Below, piece after piece: positions 53,406 through 61,886 of a stretch of DNA of 64,000 nt (its first letter is position 1; each line of letters starts with the position of its first letter). The notes below the pieces were generated by a model. The model was not told the origin of the DNA. It saw only the letters and a program-made list of their open reading frames with translations, and searched no databases. The DNA is from an uncultured Bacteroides sp. GTDB taxonomy: Bacteria > Bacteroidota > Bacteroidia > Bacteroidales > Bacteroidaceae. A program made the translations under genes and the position numbers. The DNA lies in the NCBI GenBank assembly GCA_949300425.1, contig CASGED010000126.1, forward strand, positions 52,587 through 116,586. Reading direction: 5' to 3'.

Positions 53406-53423
53406 AGCGCGCGCAAGCGCGCT
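53406..53423. terminator. GC hairpin after the PUL2 HTCS gene
   Basis: AGCGCGC pairs with GCGCGCT around a four-base loop (GCAA as read on the plus strand), starting 1 bp after the HTCS stop. There is no U tract on the minus strand. Confidence 0.5.
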
Positions 53424-53424
53424 T

Positions 53425-56400
53425 TCACTCCTCTTCCTTCTTGCGATAAGTCAGCGGATTGACGTGATAAACATCCCTGAAACACTTGCTGAAATAACGG
53501 GGAGAAGTAAAACCTACACGGTCTGAAATCTCCGTAACGTTGAGCTCAGGATGGTTACGCAGCAACAAAGCCCCTTTCTTCAAACGGACATTCAGAATAA
53601 ATTCGTTGGGCGTCTGCCCGGTAATGGCCTTCAACTTGGCGAACAAATTGGTGCGCGCCATCGCCATTTCACGCGCGAACATGTTGACCGTGAAGTTTTC
53701 ATCATCCAGATGCTCCTCTATTATCTTCATGGCACGGTCCAATATCTCCTTGTCAATGGGGTTGGTGGCAAGCATCTGCGGCACCGTAAGAGGCTGTTTA
53801 CTGAACTTCTCCTGCAACAACAGGCGGGAATTGACCAGATTGTTGCAGCGCGATATCAACAAGTTGGTATTGAACGGTTTGGTAATATAATCGTCCGCCC
53901 CGATGCGCAAGCCTTCAACGTTTAATTCGATATTGGTGCGGGCTGTCAGCAGAACAACCGGAATGTGACACGTGTTGTAGTCATTCTTGATGCGCTTACA
54001 CAATTCAGTACCCGACATTTTAGGCATTACGATGTCGCTTAACACGATTTGAGGCATCTCGTCGCAGACCTTATTCCATCCTTCCTCGCCATCGGCGGCA
54101 GTCAGCACATGATAGAACGGCTCAAAAAGATGTTTCAACGTCTCAAGCAACGCTTTGTTGTCTTCCACTATAAGAATCTTGACATCCGGCAAACGCTTAT
54201 TCGGGGCATTTTCTTCCAATTCGGCCTTCGCCAACGCGTCTGCTCCTACTTTGGGAAGTTCTATCTGCCCTTGCGCATTGTCCGTATTCAGGCTGATTTG
54301 CTCTTTGTCAAATTGCTCATTGCCCAAGCGCAACGTCACGATGAAGCATGCCCCCTTACCCGGTTCGCTCTCCACCCGGATTGTGCCCTTGTGCAATTCC
54401 ACAATACCCTTGGTCAGCGCCAGCCCGATACCGGTGCCGGTGCTGTCCGCATGGGATGACTCCGGAAGTTCCACCTGATAGAAGCGGTCGAATATCTTGG
54501 TTATCTCACCGGCGTCGATGCCCTCACCGGTATCAGCCACCCGGATAACGACCTCATCGCCTTCCGCACGGATGCCCAACGTAATGGTACCCTCGGCCGG
54601 AGTATGCTTAAAGGCATTGGAAAGCAAGTTGTTCACCACCTTCTGCATTTGCTTCTGGTCGTACCACACTTCTATATCATCCGCCTCTTTCTCGAACTTG
54701 AATTCTATCTGCTTGCTATGAGCCAGTTCCAAGAAGAGAAGATAGTTCTCATAAAGAAAGTTCACCATGTTGTGCCGGCTCACCTTAATTTTCATGTGCC
54801 CTTGCTCCTGCTTCCGGAAATCGAGCAATTCGTTTATCAGTTCCCTCAACTGGATACAATTCTTATAAACTCCCAACACCTTATTATATATAATAGGTGT
54901 AAAGTTCTGGACCTGCAACAAGGACTCCACTTCCGCCACAATAAGCGTCAGAGGCGTACGGAATTCATGGGAGATGTTGGTGAAGAAGCGCAACTTGGAC
55001 TGGTTGAGCGCTTCCACGTCCTGAATGCACTTCTGCTCGTACTTCAAAGACTCACGAAGCTTGATTCTCGCCTTATACGTATGTATCAAGTACCATAACA
55101 ATACGCCTATAACCACCACATACAGGCAATAAGCCCACGGCGTCTTGTAAAAAGGAGGAAGGACGTGAATGGTCATCACGGCCGGTTCCACCAATGGACC
55201 ACCCGCCGCATCGGCCGGCTTTATGACCAACCGATAAGTCCCGGCGCTCAAATTGGTATAAGTGACAGAATGATGGTCGCGGGCAACAGCCCACTTGTCA
55301 GAGAAACCTTCCAGCCGATAGACGATGTCGGCTTTATTGGCCGCTACATAGTTGGAAGTGGCAAACTCGATGGTAAACATGGAATATTCCGCAGGAATGG
55401 AAATCTCGGACGTATAGTCCAAGGACTGTTGCAGAATGCCGGTTTCGTCCCCCACTTTCACCTCCGTGTCATTCACTATCAAACGGGACAGGTTTATCTT
55501 ATACGGCTTCGGAGTAAAAGCCAATTCCGACTCATAGAAAGAAATCATGCCATGGGTACTGGCCAAGAAGACTTCTCCGTCGCCGGTGACGCACAAGCCG
55601 TTTTCATTAATGCCTGTCAGCGGGAAGCCATTCTCCGAACTGAAATTGCTGAATTGCCCGCTATGGACATCGAACAAGGAGAAACCTCCATTGGTAATCA
55701 GCAGCAACTTGCCGCTCACGGAAGATTCCTGCACCGCATACACGCAATCATCAATCAGCCCGTCTTTGTGGCAATCGTAATTTCGGAAATCACCTGTGGC
55801 CGGGCGAAACACATCCAGCCCGCTGCCCGACGTAGAGAACCACAAATTGCCGTGGCTATCCAAGGCGATGTTATATACGTTGTTGTTGCTTAAAGAGTTC
55901 GCGTTGGCAGGGTCATGGCGAAAGTTTGTCAGCGTCTTGTCCTCGAACTGATAACGGAACACTCCTTCACCGGTGACGGCCATCCATAATGCGCCCTCCG
56001 CATCGAAAGTCACATCTGCCGTCATCTTGATTTTACGCCCTTCAGCCGTGTCCTGAAAAAGCTGACGGCATTTCCCGGTTTCAGGATTGAAAAGACAGAC
56101 TCCGTTTTGCGTAGCCAGAATCAACTGTTCCCCATAAGGAATAATGTCCCGGACAATGTCGGACGGCAATGTTTCCGGATTGCCTTCCTCCATACGGTAA
56201 TTGGTGAAACGTCCGGTACGAACATCCAGACGGTTCAAACCGCCCAAATGAGTACCCACCCACACCGCCTGTCGTCTGGCGTCATAATAAAGAGACTTAA
56301 TATTATCGGCCGACAAGCCGTTCTCCGCTTTTCCCCGACTAAACCATTTAAACTCATGCGTACGCCGATTGTAGAAGTTCAATCCGCCCCCTTCCGTCCC

Positions 56401-57471
56401 AATCCACAGATTGCCGTCGGGGTCTTCCACCATAGGTCCTACGACAGGATAGCTCAATCCCTTCTTCTCCATGGGAGAATAGGTATAATGCGTATAGATT
56501 TCATACTCCGGATTAAAGTAATTCACCCCTCCGAAATAGGTTCCCAGCCAAAGAGTTCCCTGTTCATCTTTCACAATACACCACACCGAAGAATGAGTCA
56601 AACCGGCAGACGAAAGGGCTTGAGAAGTATAATTGGTAAACTTACTGCTCTTTCGGTCGTAACAGTTCAACCCATTGAACGTGCCCAGCCACATATTACC
56701 CAAATTGTCTTCGCAACACGCCCTGACAAAATTGGAAGAAAGGCTCTCCGGATTACCCGGGTCGTGCCGGAAATGGCCGATAGTCCCGTCCGGCTTTATA
56801 CAATACACACCCTCCTCCCAGCTGCCTATCCACAGGCTCCGCTCCGCATCCCGGTAGATACTGGTGATGTTCCCCTTGGGAATGACGTGCGACAAATCCC
56901 TGTTTTCCAAATTCAAACGATAGACTCCACTATTTCCCGTCCCCAGCCAAAACTCATGGCCGGAAAGGTACATGCAGGTCAGCTGCAAGCGTTTGTCCTC
57001 AAGCCGGTAACAAAGTTCAAAATTGCGTTTGTCCTCATCATAACGATAGATTTCGTTCCCCCGGCCGATGTATAACCCGTTTTCGTAATAGATACAATGG
57101 ACACTACCTTGAAGCAACGTGGTGAAACGGCACGTTTTCATGTCAAACTCGGCCACACCTTCCGTACACAACAGATAGATTTTCCCGGCGCGATTGCCCG
57201 TCACCCGCAAAACCGTATTACAGAACAAGCTATAGGGATTGTTTTTCTCCAGCTTGTAAGTAAAGATACCCGTACCGTCATAGCGGTTCAACCCCTCGCG
57301 GGTGCCAATCCACAAGGCGCCTTTCTCGTCAATATACAAACCGTTTACCGAGAACTGAGACAAACCGTCATCCGTACTCAGATGATTGAAAGTAATGTTC
57401 CGCCCCGCTACAGAAAAGACGGACATATATATAAGAAGCAGTAAAAAAGAAATCTTTCGTACCATCAACAA
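53425..57471 (-). CDS. Hybrid two-component system sensor/regulator (HTCS) of PUL2
   Basis: A 1348-residue inner-membrane sensor and transcription factor. Signal segment about 1-23 (ending SVAG), two Reg_prop beta-propellers (about 30-650; repeats WIGTREGLNRYDG, WLGTFNGLNCYDR, WIGTEGGGLNFYN, WVGTHLGGLNRLD), Y_Y_Y domain (about 690-772), transmembrane helix (about 779-797). HisKA has NISHEFRTP with His835, the ATPase domain has NLLSNAFKH and TGTGIGLALTKG. The receiver has KILIVEDN and phospho-Asp1146 (IVLSDIVMP), and an AraC-type domain ends the protein (about 1240-1345). Its place between the sulfatase and divergent GH88 fits the HTCS of chondroitin/hyaluronan loci, which senses unsaturated disaccharides in B. 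thetaiotaomicron. Confidence 0.96.
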   Translation of the reverse strand: MLMVRKISFLLLLIYMSVFSVAGRNITFNHLSTDDGLSQFSVNGLYIDEKGALWIGTREGLNRYDGTGIFTYKLEKNNPYSLFCNTVLRVTGNRAGKIYLLCTEGVAEFDMKTCRFTTLLQGSVHCIYYENGLYIGRGNEIYRYDEDKRNFELCYRLEDKRLQLTCMYLSGHEFWLGTGNSGVYRLNLENRDLSHVIPKGNITSIYRDAERSLWIGSWEEGVYCIKPDGTIGHFRHDPGNPESLSSNFVRACCEDNLGNMWLGTFNGLNCYDRKSSKFTNYTSQALSSAGLTHSSVWCIVKDEQGTLWLGTYFGGVNYFNPEYEIYTHYTYSPMEKKGLSYPVVGPMVEDPDGNLWIGTEGGGLNFYNRRTHEFKWFSRGKAENGLSADNIKSLYYDARRQAVWVGTHLGGLNRLDVRTGRFTNYRMEEGNPETLPSDIVRDIIPYGEQLILATQNGVCLFNPETGKCRQLFQDTAEGRKIKMTADVTFDAEGALWMAVTGEGVFRYQFEDKTLTNFRHDPANANSLSNNNVYNIALDSHGNLWFSTSGSGLDVFRPATGDFRNYDCHKDGLIDDCVYAVQESSVSGKLLLITNGGFSLFDVHSGQFSNFSSENGFPLTGINENGLCVTGDGEVFLASTHGMISFYESELAFTPKPYKINLSRLIVNDTEVKVGDETGILQQSLDYTSEISIPAEYSMFTIEFATSNYVAANKADIVYRLEGFSDKWAVARDHHSVTYTNLSAGTYRLVIKPADAAGGPLVEPAVMTIHVLPPFYKTPWAYCLYVVVIGVLLWYLIHTYKARIKLRESLKYEQKCIQDVEALNQSKLRFFTNISHEFRTPLTLIVAEVESLLQVQNFTPIIYNKVLGVYKNCIQLRELINELLDFRKQEQGHMKIKVSRHNMVNFLYENYLLFLELAHSKQIEFKFEKEADDIEVWYDQKQMQKVVNNLLSNAFKHTPAEGTITLGIRAEGDEVVIRVADTGEGIDAGEITKIFDRFYQVELPESSHADSTGTGIGLALTKGIVELHKGTIRVESEPGKGACFIVTLRLGNEQFDKEQISLNTDNAQGQIELPKVGADALAKAELEENAPNKRLPDVKILIVEDNKALLETLKHLFEPFYHVLTAADGEEGWNKVCDEMPQIVLSDIVMPKMSGTELCKRIKNDYNTCHIPVVLLTARTNIELNVEGLRIGADDYITKPFNTNLLISRCNNLVNSRLLLQEKFSKQPLTVPQMLATNPIDKEILDRAMKIIEEHLDDENFTVNMFAREMAMARTNLFAKLKAITGQTPNEFILNVRLKKGALLLRNHPELNVTEISDRVGFTSPRYFSKCFRDVYHVNPLTYRKKEEE

Positions 57472-57493
57472 TGTTCACTTTTAAATTACGACA

Positions 57494-57501
57494 CAAATAT
57501 A
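57494..57501 (-). promoter_or_regulatory. Probable -7 box of the PUL2 HTCS gene
   Basis: Minus-strand TATATTTG, 22 bp before the HTCS ATG; no clear -33 box. Confidence 0.4.
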
Positions 57502-57628
57502 CCAAACTTTTGCAAAAAATCCCTCACTTCCCGGTTTTCTTGCTTTTTTATGGGCATTTTCTTGCTTAAAAATACAAAATTGGCCTTTTCATGGATAATT
57601 TGACCCTATTTTATCAATTTAATTGTTC

Positions 57629-57636
57629 TAACTTTG
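57629..57636 (+). promoter_or_regulatory. Probable -7 box of the GH88-sulfatase operon
   Basis: TAACTTTG fits TAnnTTTG, 43 bp before the GH88 ATG. No -33 box at normal spacing, consistent with an activator-dependent promoter. Confidence 0.45.
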
Positions 57637-57679
57637 TACACGGAAAGAAAAAGAATATTAATAAAACTAATCCATTATT

Positions 57680-58888
57680 ATGAAAACAACTCTTACAACA
57701 CTGGGATTATCCCTTTGCCTGTTAGTTGGCTGTAGCGGACAAAAGAAACAAGCCGAGACCAACTTCATCCAAGAGAACATTGACAACGCCGTAGCACAGG
57801 AAACGTTGCAGACGGACATTATCGAAAAATCGGGAAAGATTCTGAACCCGCGTACCATCGACAAGGATGGCAACATCGTCTACATTCCCATTGACGACTG
57901 GTGCTCCGGATTCTATCCCGGCAACATGTGGCTGACGTACGAACTGACCGGTGACCAGAAGTGGAAAGCACTGGCAGAGAAGTACACCGAGGATTTGGAC
58001 TCTATCCAATACCTGACTTGGCACCACGACGTAGGCTTCATGATCGGTTGCAGCTACCTGAACGGTTACCGCCTGGCCAACAAGACAGAATACAAGCCCG
58101 TCATTATCCAAACGGCCAAATCATTGTCTACCCGTTTCCGTCCGGGCGCAGGCGTCATCCAGTCTTGGAACACCGACCGAGGCTGGCAGTCCCAACGCGG
58201 ATGGTCATGTCCTGTCATCATCGACAACATGATGAACCTGGAACTGCTGTTTGAGGCTACCCGCCTGTCGGGCGACTCCACATTCTATAATATCGCCGTA
58301 AGCCACGCCAACACAACAATGAAGAACCACTTCCGCCCGGATTATAGCAGCTACCACGTGATAGACTACAATCCCGAGACCGGCGAAGTGCTGCACAAAC
58401 AGACGGCGCAAGGTTACGCCGACGAGTCAGACTGGGCACGCGGCCAGGCATGGGCGCTCTACGGATATACCACCTGCTACCGCTATACGCACGACCAAAA
58501 GTATTTGGATCAAGCTGAAAAAGTTTACAACTTCATCTTCAACGGCAAGAACCTGCCCGAGGACCTCATTCCCTACTGGGACTATGACGCTCCCAACATC
58601 CCGAACGAACCGCGCGACGCTTCGGCAGCCGCATGTACGGCATCGGCCCTCTATGAACTGGAGACTTACGCACCGGGAAAAGGCTACAAGGCCACCGCAG
58701 ACAAGATTATGGAAAGCCTGGCTTCACCGGCCTACCGTGCCGAAGTGGGTACCAACGGAAACTTCATCCTGATGCACTCCGTAGGCAGCATCCCTCACGG
58801 CGCCGAAATCGACGTGCCGCTGAATTATGCGGACTACTATTTCCTGGAAGGACTGATGCGTAAACGCGACCTGGAAAGCGGGAAATAA
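57680..58888 (+). CDS. GH88 unsaturated glucuronyl hydrolase
   Basis: A 402-residue exported enzyme (lipoprotein signal MKTTLTTLGLSLCLLVGC) that removes the 4,5-unsaturated uronic acid from the non-reducing end of disaccharides made by lyases from chondroitin, hyaluronan or related glycans. The (alpha/alpha)6 barrel has WCSGFYPGNMWL, TWHHDVGFM with Asp117, and VIIDNMMNLELL with Asp182, corresponding to the two key Asp residues of characterised GH88 enzymes. RGQAWALYGYTTCYRYT and NYADYYFLEGLMR close the family pattern. It is divergent from the HTCS and is followed by a sulfatase, the same order as in the B. thetaiotaomicron chondroitin sulfate locus as I recall it. Confidence 0.93.
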   Translation: MKTTLTTLGLSLCLLVGCSGQKKQAETNFIQENIDNAVAQETLQTDIIEKSGKILNPRTIDKDGNIVYIPIDDWCSGFYPGNMWLTYELTGDQKWKALAEKYTEDLDSIQYLTWHHDVGFMIGCSYLNGYRLANKTEYKPVIIQTAKSLSTRFRPGAGVIQSWNTDRGWQSQRGWSCPVIIDNMMNLELLFEATRLSGDSTFYNIAVSHANTTMKNHFRPDYSSYHVIDYNPETGEVLHKQTAQGYADESDWARGQAWALYGYTTCYRYTHDQKYLDQAEKVYNFIFNGKNLPEDLIPYWDYDAPNIPNEPRDASAAACTASALYELETYAPGKGYKATADKIMESLASPAYRAEVGTNGNFILMHSVGSIPHGAEIDVPLNYADYYFLEGLMRKRDLESGK

Positions 58889-58922
58889 AAAGGATTCCAC
58901 TACACCTTATTAAAAATAGGAG

Positions 58923-58960
58923 GCCTTGCCCCATCTCCTCTTCGATGAGGCTAGAAAGGG
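58923..58960 (+). terminator. Intra-operon terminator between GH88 and the sulfatase
   Basis: GCCTTGCCC (58923-58931) pairs perfectly with GGGCAAGGC (58948-58956), then TTTT. It may limit sulfatase expression relative to GH88. Its stem core is repeated in the terminator at 60584. Confidence 0.8.
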
Positions 58961-58996
58961 CAAGGCTTTTCATTTAACTCTCTACACTTACTTATC

Positions 58997-60556
58997 ATGA
59001 AAAGACAAATCAATTACTACTTGGCAGGAGGGCTCGGATTGCTCTCTTTACAAGCCTGCAACACGCCTCAACCGGACGCTGCCGCACAGCAACCGAATGT
59101 CATTTACGTATTCCCCGACCAATTCCGCAACCATGCGTTGGAGTTTTGGGGACAAGCAGGTTTCCGCGAAAAAGTCAACTTCCGCAACGACCCTGTGCAT
59201 ACGCCCAACCTGAACGACTTTGCGCGCGAATCCGTCGTCCTGACCTCCGCCATGAGCAACTGTCCGCTGAGCAGTCCGCACCGAGGCTCGTTACTGACCG
59301 GCATGTACCCCAACCGCAGCGGTGTCCCCTTGAATTGCAATTCAAACCGTCCCATCAGCAGCCTGCGTGAGGATGTGGATTGCGTAAGCGACGTGTTCAG
59401 CCGTGCCGGTTACGATTGCGCTTACTTCGGCAAGTTGCACGCAGACTTCCCCACCCCCAACGACCCGGCACATCCCGGTCAATACGTGGATGACCAGAAT
59501 CCGGTGTGGGACGCCTATACGCCCCCTGAGAGACGCCACGGCTTTAACTACTGGTACTCTTACGGCACATTCGATGTACACAAGAATCCGCATTACTGGG
59601 ATACAAAAGGAGTACGCCACGACCCGCACGAATGGTCACCCCTGCACGAAGCGAAAATGGTGGTGTCCTACCTGAAGAATGAAGGGAACGTGCGCGACCC
59701 GCAGAAGCCCTTCTTCATCATGGTAGGCATGAATCCTCCCCACAGCCCCTACCGTTCCTTAGACGACTGCATGGAAGAAGACTTCAACCTCTATAAAGAC
59801 ATCCCGCTGGACAGCCTGCTGGTGCGCCCCAACGCGGATCCGACCATGAAGAAAGCGGCAAGCACTCCCTACTATTTCGCTTCCGTAACGGGCGTTGACC
59901 GTGCGTTCGGCCAAATTCTTGCCGCCTTGAAGGAACTGGGACTGGACAAGAACACCATCGTCGTATTCGCTTCGGACCACGGCGAGACCATGTGCAGCCA
60001 AGGAACAGACGACCCCAAGAACTCGCCCTACGCCGAATCCATGAACGTGCCCTTCCTGGTACGCTTCCCGGACAAGCTGCAGCCGCGTGTGGAAGACAAC
60101 CTCATGTTGTCATCGCCCGACATCATGCCCACCCTCTTGGGACTGGCAGGCCTGAGCGACTCGATACCCGCCACCGTACAAGGCTATAATTACGCGCCCT
60201 TGTTCTTCGACGCAAACGCCGCCGTAGAGCGTCCCACCGGCGCACTCTACATCCAGAACATGGACGGTGAGAAAGACAGTGACGGCAAGGTGCGCTCGTA
60301 CTTCCCCGCCTCACGAGGCTTCAAGTCCGACCGCTACACGCTGGCGCTGTACATCGACCGCAAAGACCATAAGTTGGTAAAGAGCCTGCTGTTCGATGAC
60401 GAGAAAGACCCCTACCAGCTGAACAACCTCCCGTTGGACGAAAACAAGGAAATCGTAGCTTCCCTGTGCGCCGAGATGGGGAAAGAACTGAAACGAATCG
60501 ACGACCCCTGGTTCCAAGAAAGGATTCTGGAGGAGATGATTCCGTACGGAGAATAA
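58997..60556 (+). CDS. Serine-type S1 sulfatase (second, PUL2)
   Basis: A 519-residue exported sulfatase with a lipoprotein signal (LLSLQAC, Cys21). The formylglycine site is S-S-P-H-R (92-96) in NCPLSSPHRGSLLTG, so a Ser replaces the usual Cys. The metal site shows VFPDQFRNHALEFWG, with Gln where many relatives have a second Asp, and FASDHGETM. GKLHAD and NPPHSPY are further active-site segments. Its location right after GH88 matches that of the chondroitin 4-O-endosulfatase gene of B. thetaiotaomicron as I recall it; same activity is plausible but unproven. No promoter of its own is clear in the 108-bp gap, which contains a terminator. Confidence 0.9.
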   Translation: MKRQINYYLAGGLGLLSLQACNTPQPDAAAQQPNVIYVFPDQFRNHALEFWGQAGFREKVNFRNDPVHTPNLNDFARESVVLTSAMSNCPLSSPHRGSLLTGMYPNRSGVPLNCNSNRPISSLREDVDCVSDVFSRAGYDCAYFGKLHADFPTPNDPAHPGQYVDDQNPVWDAYTPPERRHGFNYWYSYGTFDVHKNPHYWDTKGVRHDPHEWSPLHEAKMVVSYLKNEGNVRDPQKPFFIMVGMNPPHSPYRSLDDCMEEDFNLYKDIPLDSLLVRPNADPTMKKAASTPYYFASVTGVDRAFGQILAALKELGLDKNTIVVFASDHGETMCSQGTDDPKNSPYAESMNVPFLVRFPDKLQPRVEDNLMLSSPDIMPTLLGLAGLSDSIPATVQGYNYAPLFFDANAAVERPTGALYIQNMDGEKDSDGKVRSYFPASRGFKSDRYTLALYIDRKDHKLVKSLLFDDEKDPYQLNNLPLDENKEIVASLCAEMGKELKRIDDPWFQERILEEMIPYGE

Positions 60557-60583
60557 GTGTCGCAATCAGACACAGAACCATAC

Positions 60584-60632
60584 CGGCCTTGCCATGGAAG
60601 GTGTACTTTCCAGGCAAGGCCGATATCTTTTT
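60584..60632 (+). terminator. Terminator of the GH88-sulfatase operon
   Basis: CGGCCTTGCC (60584-60593) pairs perfectly with GGCAAGGCCG (60613-60622); inner bases GGAA/TTCC extend it; a T run ends at 60632. Confidence 0.9.
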
Positions 60633-60776
60633 AGACCCATCTGAGAAATCACCCGATCCAATCACGCCGTGTCAACATAGAGGAGCACGAAAGAATGTAA
60701 GTGTAAAATCAATAAATATTACAAGAACAAAACAGGAAAAGACCTGCCCCAATTTAGGTTTCTAACCCAAAGGGAG

Positions 60777-60858
60777 AATGTTTCTAACATAGAGGGGGAA
60801 TGTTTCTAACATAGAAGGGGAATGTTAGAAACATTCGGGGCTTATGTTAGAAACATTC
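60777..60858. repeat. Four-unit palindromic array, 22-bp period (family B, copy 2)
   Basis: ATGTTTCTAACAT at 60778 and 60800 and its reverse complement ATGTTAGAAACAT at 60822 and 60844, exactly 22 bp apart, with G-rich linkers (AGAGGGGGA and AGAAGGGGA types). The two halves are mutually complementary, so the array can fold into one long hairpin. It follows the sulfatase terminator. The stretch 60860-61088 shows nothing else. Confidence 0.9.
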
Positions 60859-61088
60859 CCCAATCCCGCTTGAAAGTACCCCCAACAGCGGTGAACCATT
60901 CCCGCAAAAGAGAAATCCAAAATATACACAGCAAGGCAAAAGGATTTGTCGGGATTTGCACATACATAGCCGCAACCGGATGATAAATGGTCACGATTTA
61001 TCTACGTATTTCTTGGAGGAAACTTAAACGTTGTTTATGCGTTTACCAATAATATTCAAATCGAAACAAAAATTCCTGCCATTCATAA

Positions 61089-61117
61089 TTGTATATCACA
61101 AAAATTAATTACCTTTG
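61089..61117 (+). promoter_or_regulatory. Promoter of the exported-protein operon
   Basis: TTG (61089-61091), 18 nt, then TACCTTTG (61110-61117). Transcription would start near 61124, giving an exceptionally long leader of about 350 nt before the ATG at 61473. Confidence 0.55.
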
Positions 61118-61170
61118 TGGCAATATGACAATATTAACACTTTAAAGACACAAGCTTATGTAGTAAACAA

Positions 61171-61422
61171 GGTTACCGCGGAATCGACTTTCCAAATAAA
61201 GTCCTCCGCCCGCAATGATTGAACAAACCAATTATTAATCACGGAAAGCGTTCCATTCAGAACTTACATATTGTTTGAGCTTTTGGCTCTTGTCCTCTTT
61301 TACCGAATACCGCCAATATTCAATGCACAAGGACAGGCTGACTGGAGGTTCACGCCATGATGGGCGTGAACCATTCGGTGCTTGTTGTGCATGAGGTCAC
61401 TTGGCGGTAACCTGGTAAAAAA
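61171..61422 (+). ncRNA. Large structured 5' leader or small RNA with alternative pairings
   Basis: Hairpin 1: GCGGA (61178-61182) and GACTTT (61186-61191) pair with AAAGTC (61198-61203) and TCCGC (61205-61209). A long hairpin spans 61298-61420: TTTTACC with GGTAAAA, CCGCCAA (61310) with TTGGCGG (61401), ATGCACAA (61323) with TTGTGCAT (61385), and GGTTCACGCC (61347) with GGCGTGAACC (61363). In addition, GGTTACCGC (61171-61179) is fully complementary to GCGGTAACC (61404-61412), a pairing that competes with both hairpins or closes the whole structure. No known riboswitch or RNA family was recognised; it could be a cis-regulatory leader or an independent small RNA. Confidence 0.6.
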
Positions 61423-61472
61423 CAAGCGAAGAATGGTTGCACGCCTTTTCTATTTTTAGAATTTATAGCAAT

Positions 61473-61886
61473 ATGAAATTAAAAACAATCTTATTGATTG
61501 CCATGCTCGTCTGTGGAACTATCCATAGTATGGCACAACACACTTATTTTTATCAGTGGACCAAAAGTTACGACAAAGACGGAGTTCAAAGGAAAGTAGA
61601 TGCAAGCAGCAAACACGCTTGGGGCTATTATACTTTCACTGATGATTACAGCATTCTATATGCGTCAGACAAATATGGGAATGCTAATAAAGTAGGTGGA
61701 GTCGCTTGCAAATATACAGGCGCTACCAACGACTATTTCATTTATGAGGGTCCGACGTTTAAATATCATGTAGCGAAAGATTTATCGGTAATCAACCAAA
61801 TCGCATACATGTTTGGCAACATTGCCGTATACGTTAGGACAACAGAAAGTGAACGAGAGAAATACACACCCAAACTATTAAGATGA
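61473..61886 (+). CDS. Small exported protein of unknown function, first gene of the unknown operon
   Basis: A 137-residue protein with a Sec signal ending SMAQ (about residue 22); the start at 61473 is preferred over the in-frame ATG at 61437, which would add 12 residues ahead of the signal. The mature part (TYFYQWTKSYDKDGVQRKVDAS ... YTGATNDYFIYEG ... DLSVINQIAYMFGNIAVYVRT) is mostly predicted beta-strand. It aligns by eye along its length with residues about 20-112 of the next gene's product (TYYFKLNTLVKSDGTRV ... YTGSSYWGEAN ... YSVLNIRVGNEVYIYRK), so the two are paralogues. Its stop overlaps the next start (ATGA). I do not recognise the family. Confidence 0.75.
   Translation: MKLKTILLIAMLVCGTIHSMAQHTYFYQWTKSYDKDGVQRKVDASSKHAWGYYTFTDDYSILYASDKYGNANKVGGVACKYTGATNDYFIYEGPTFKYHVAKDLSVINQIAYMFGNIAVYVRTTESEREKYTPKLLR

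Noticed and set aside
61298-61420. 6S RNA, SRP RNA or tmRNA
   Set aside because: I could not find the conserved SRP loop, a tmRNA tag frame with tRNA-like ends, or a convincing 6S central bubble.
61171-61422. Retron-type msr-msd RNA
   Set aside because: Flanking inverted repeats and a long hairpin suggested it, but no reverse transcriptase gene is nearby and the following genes encode exported proteins.
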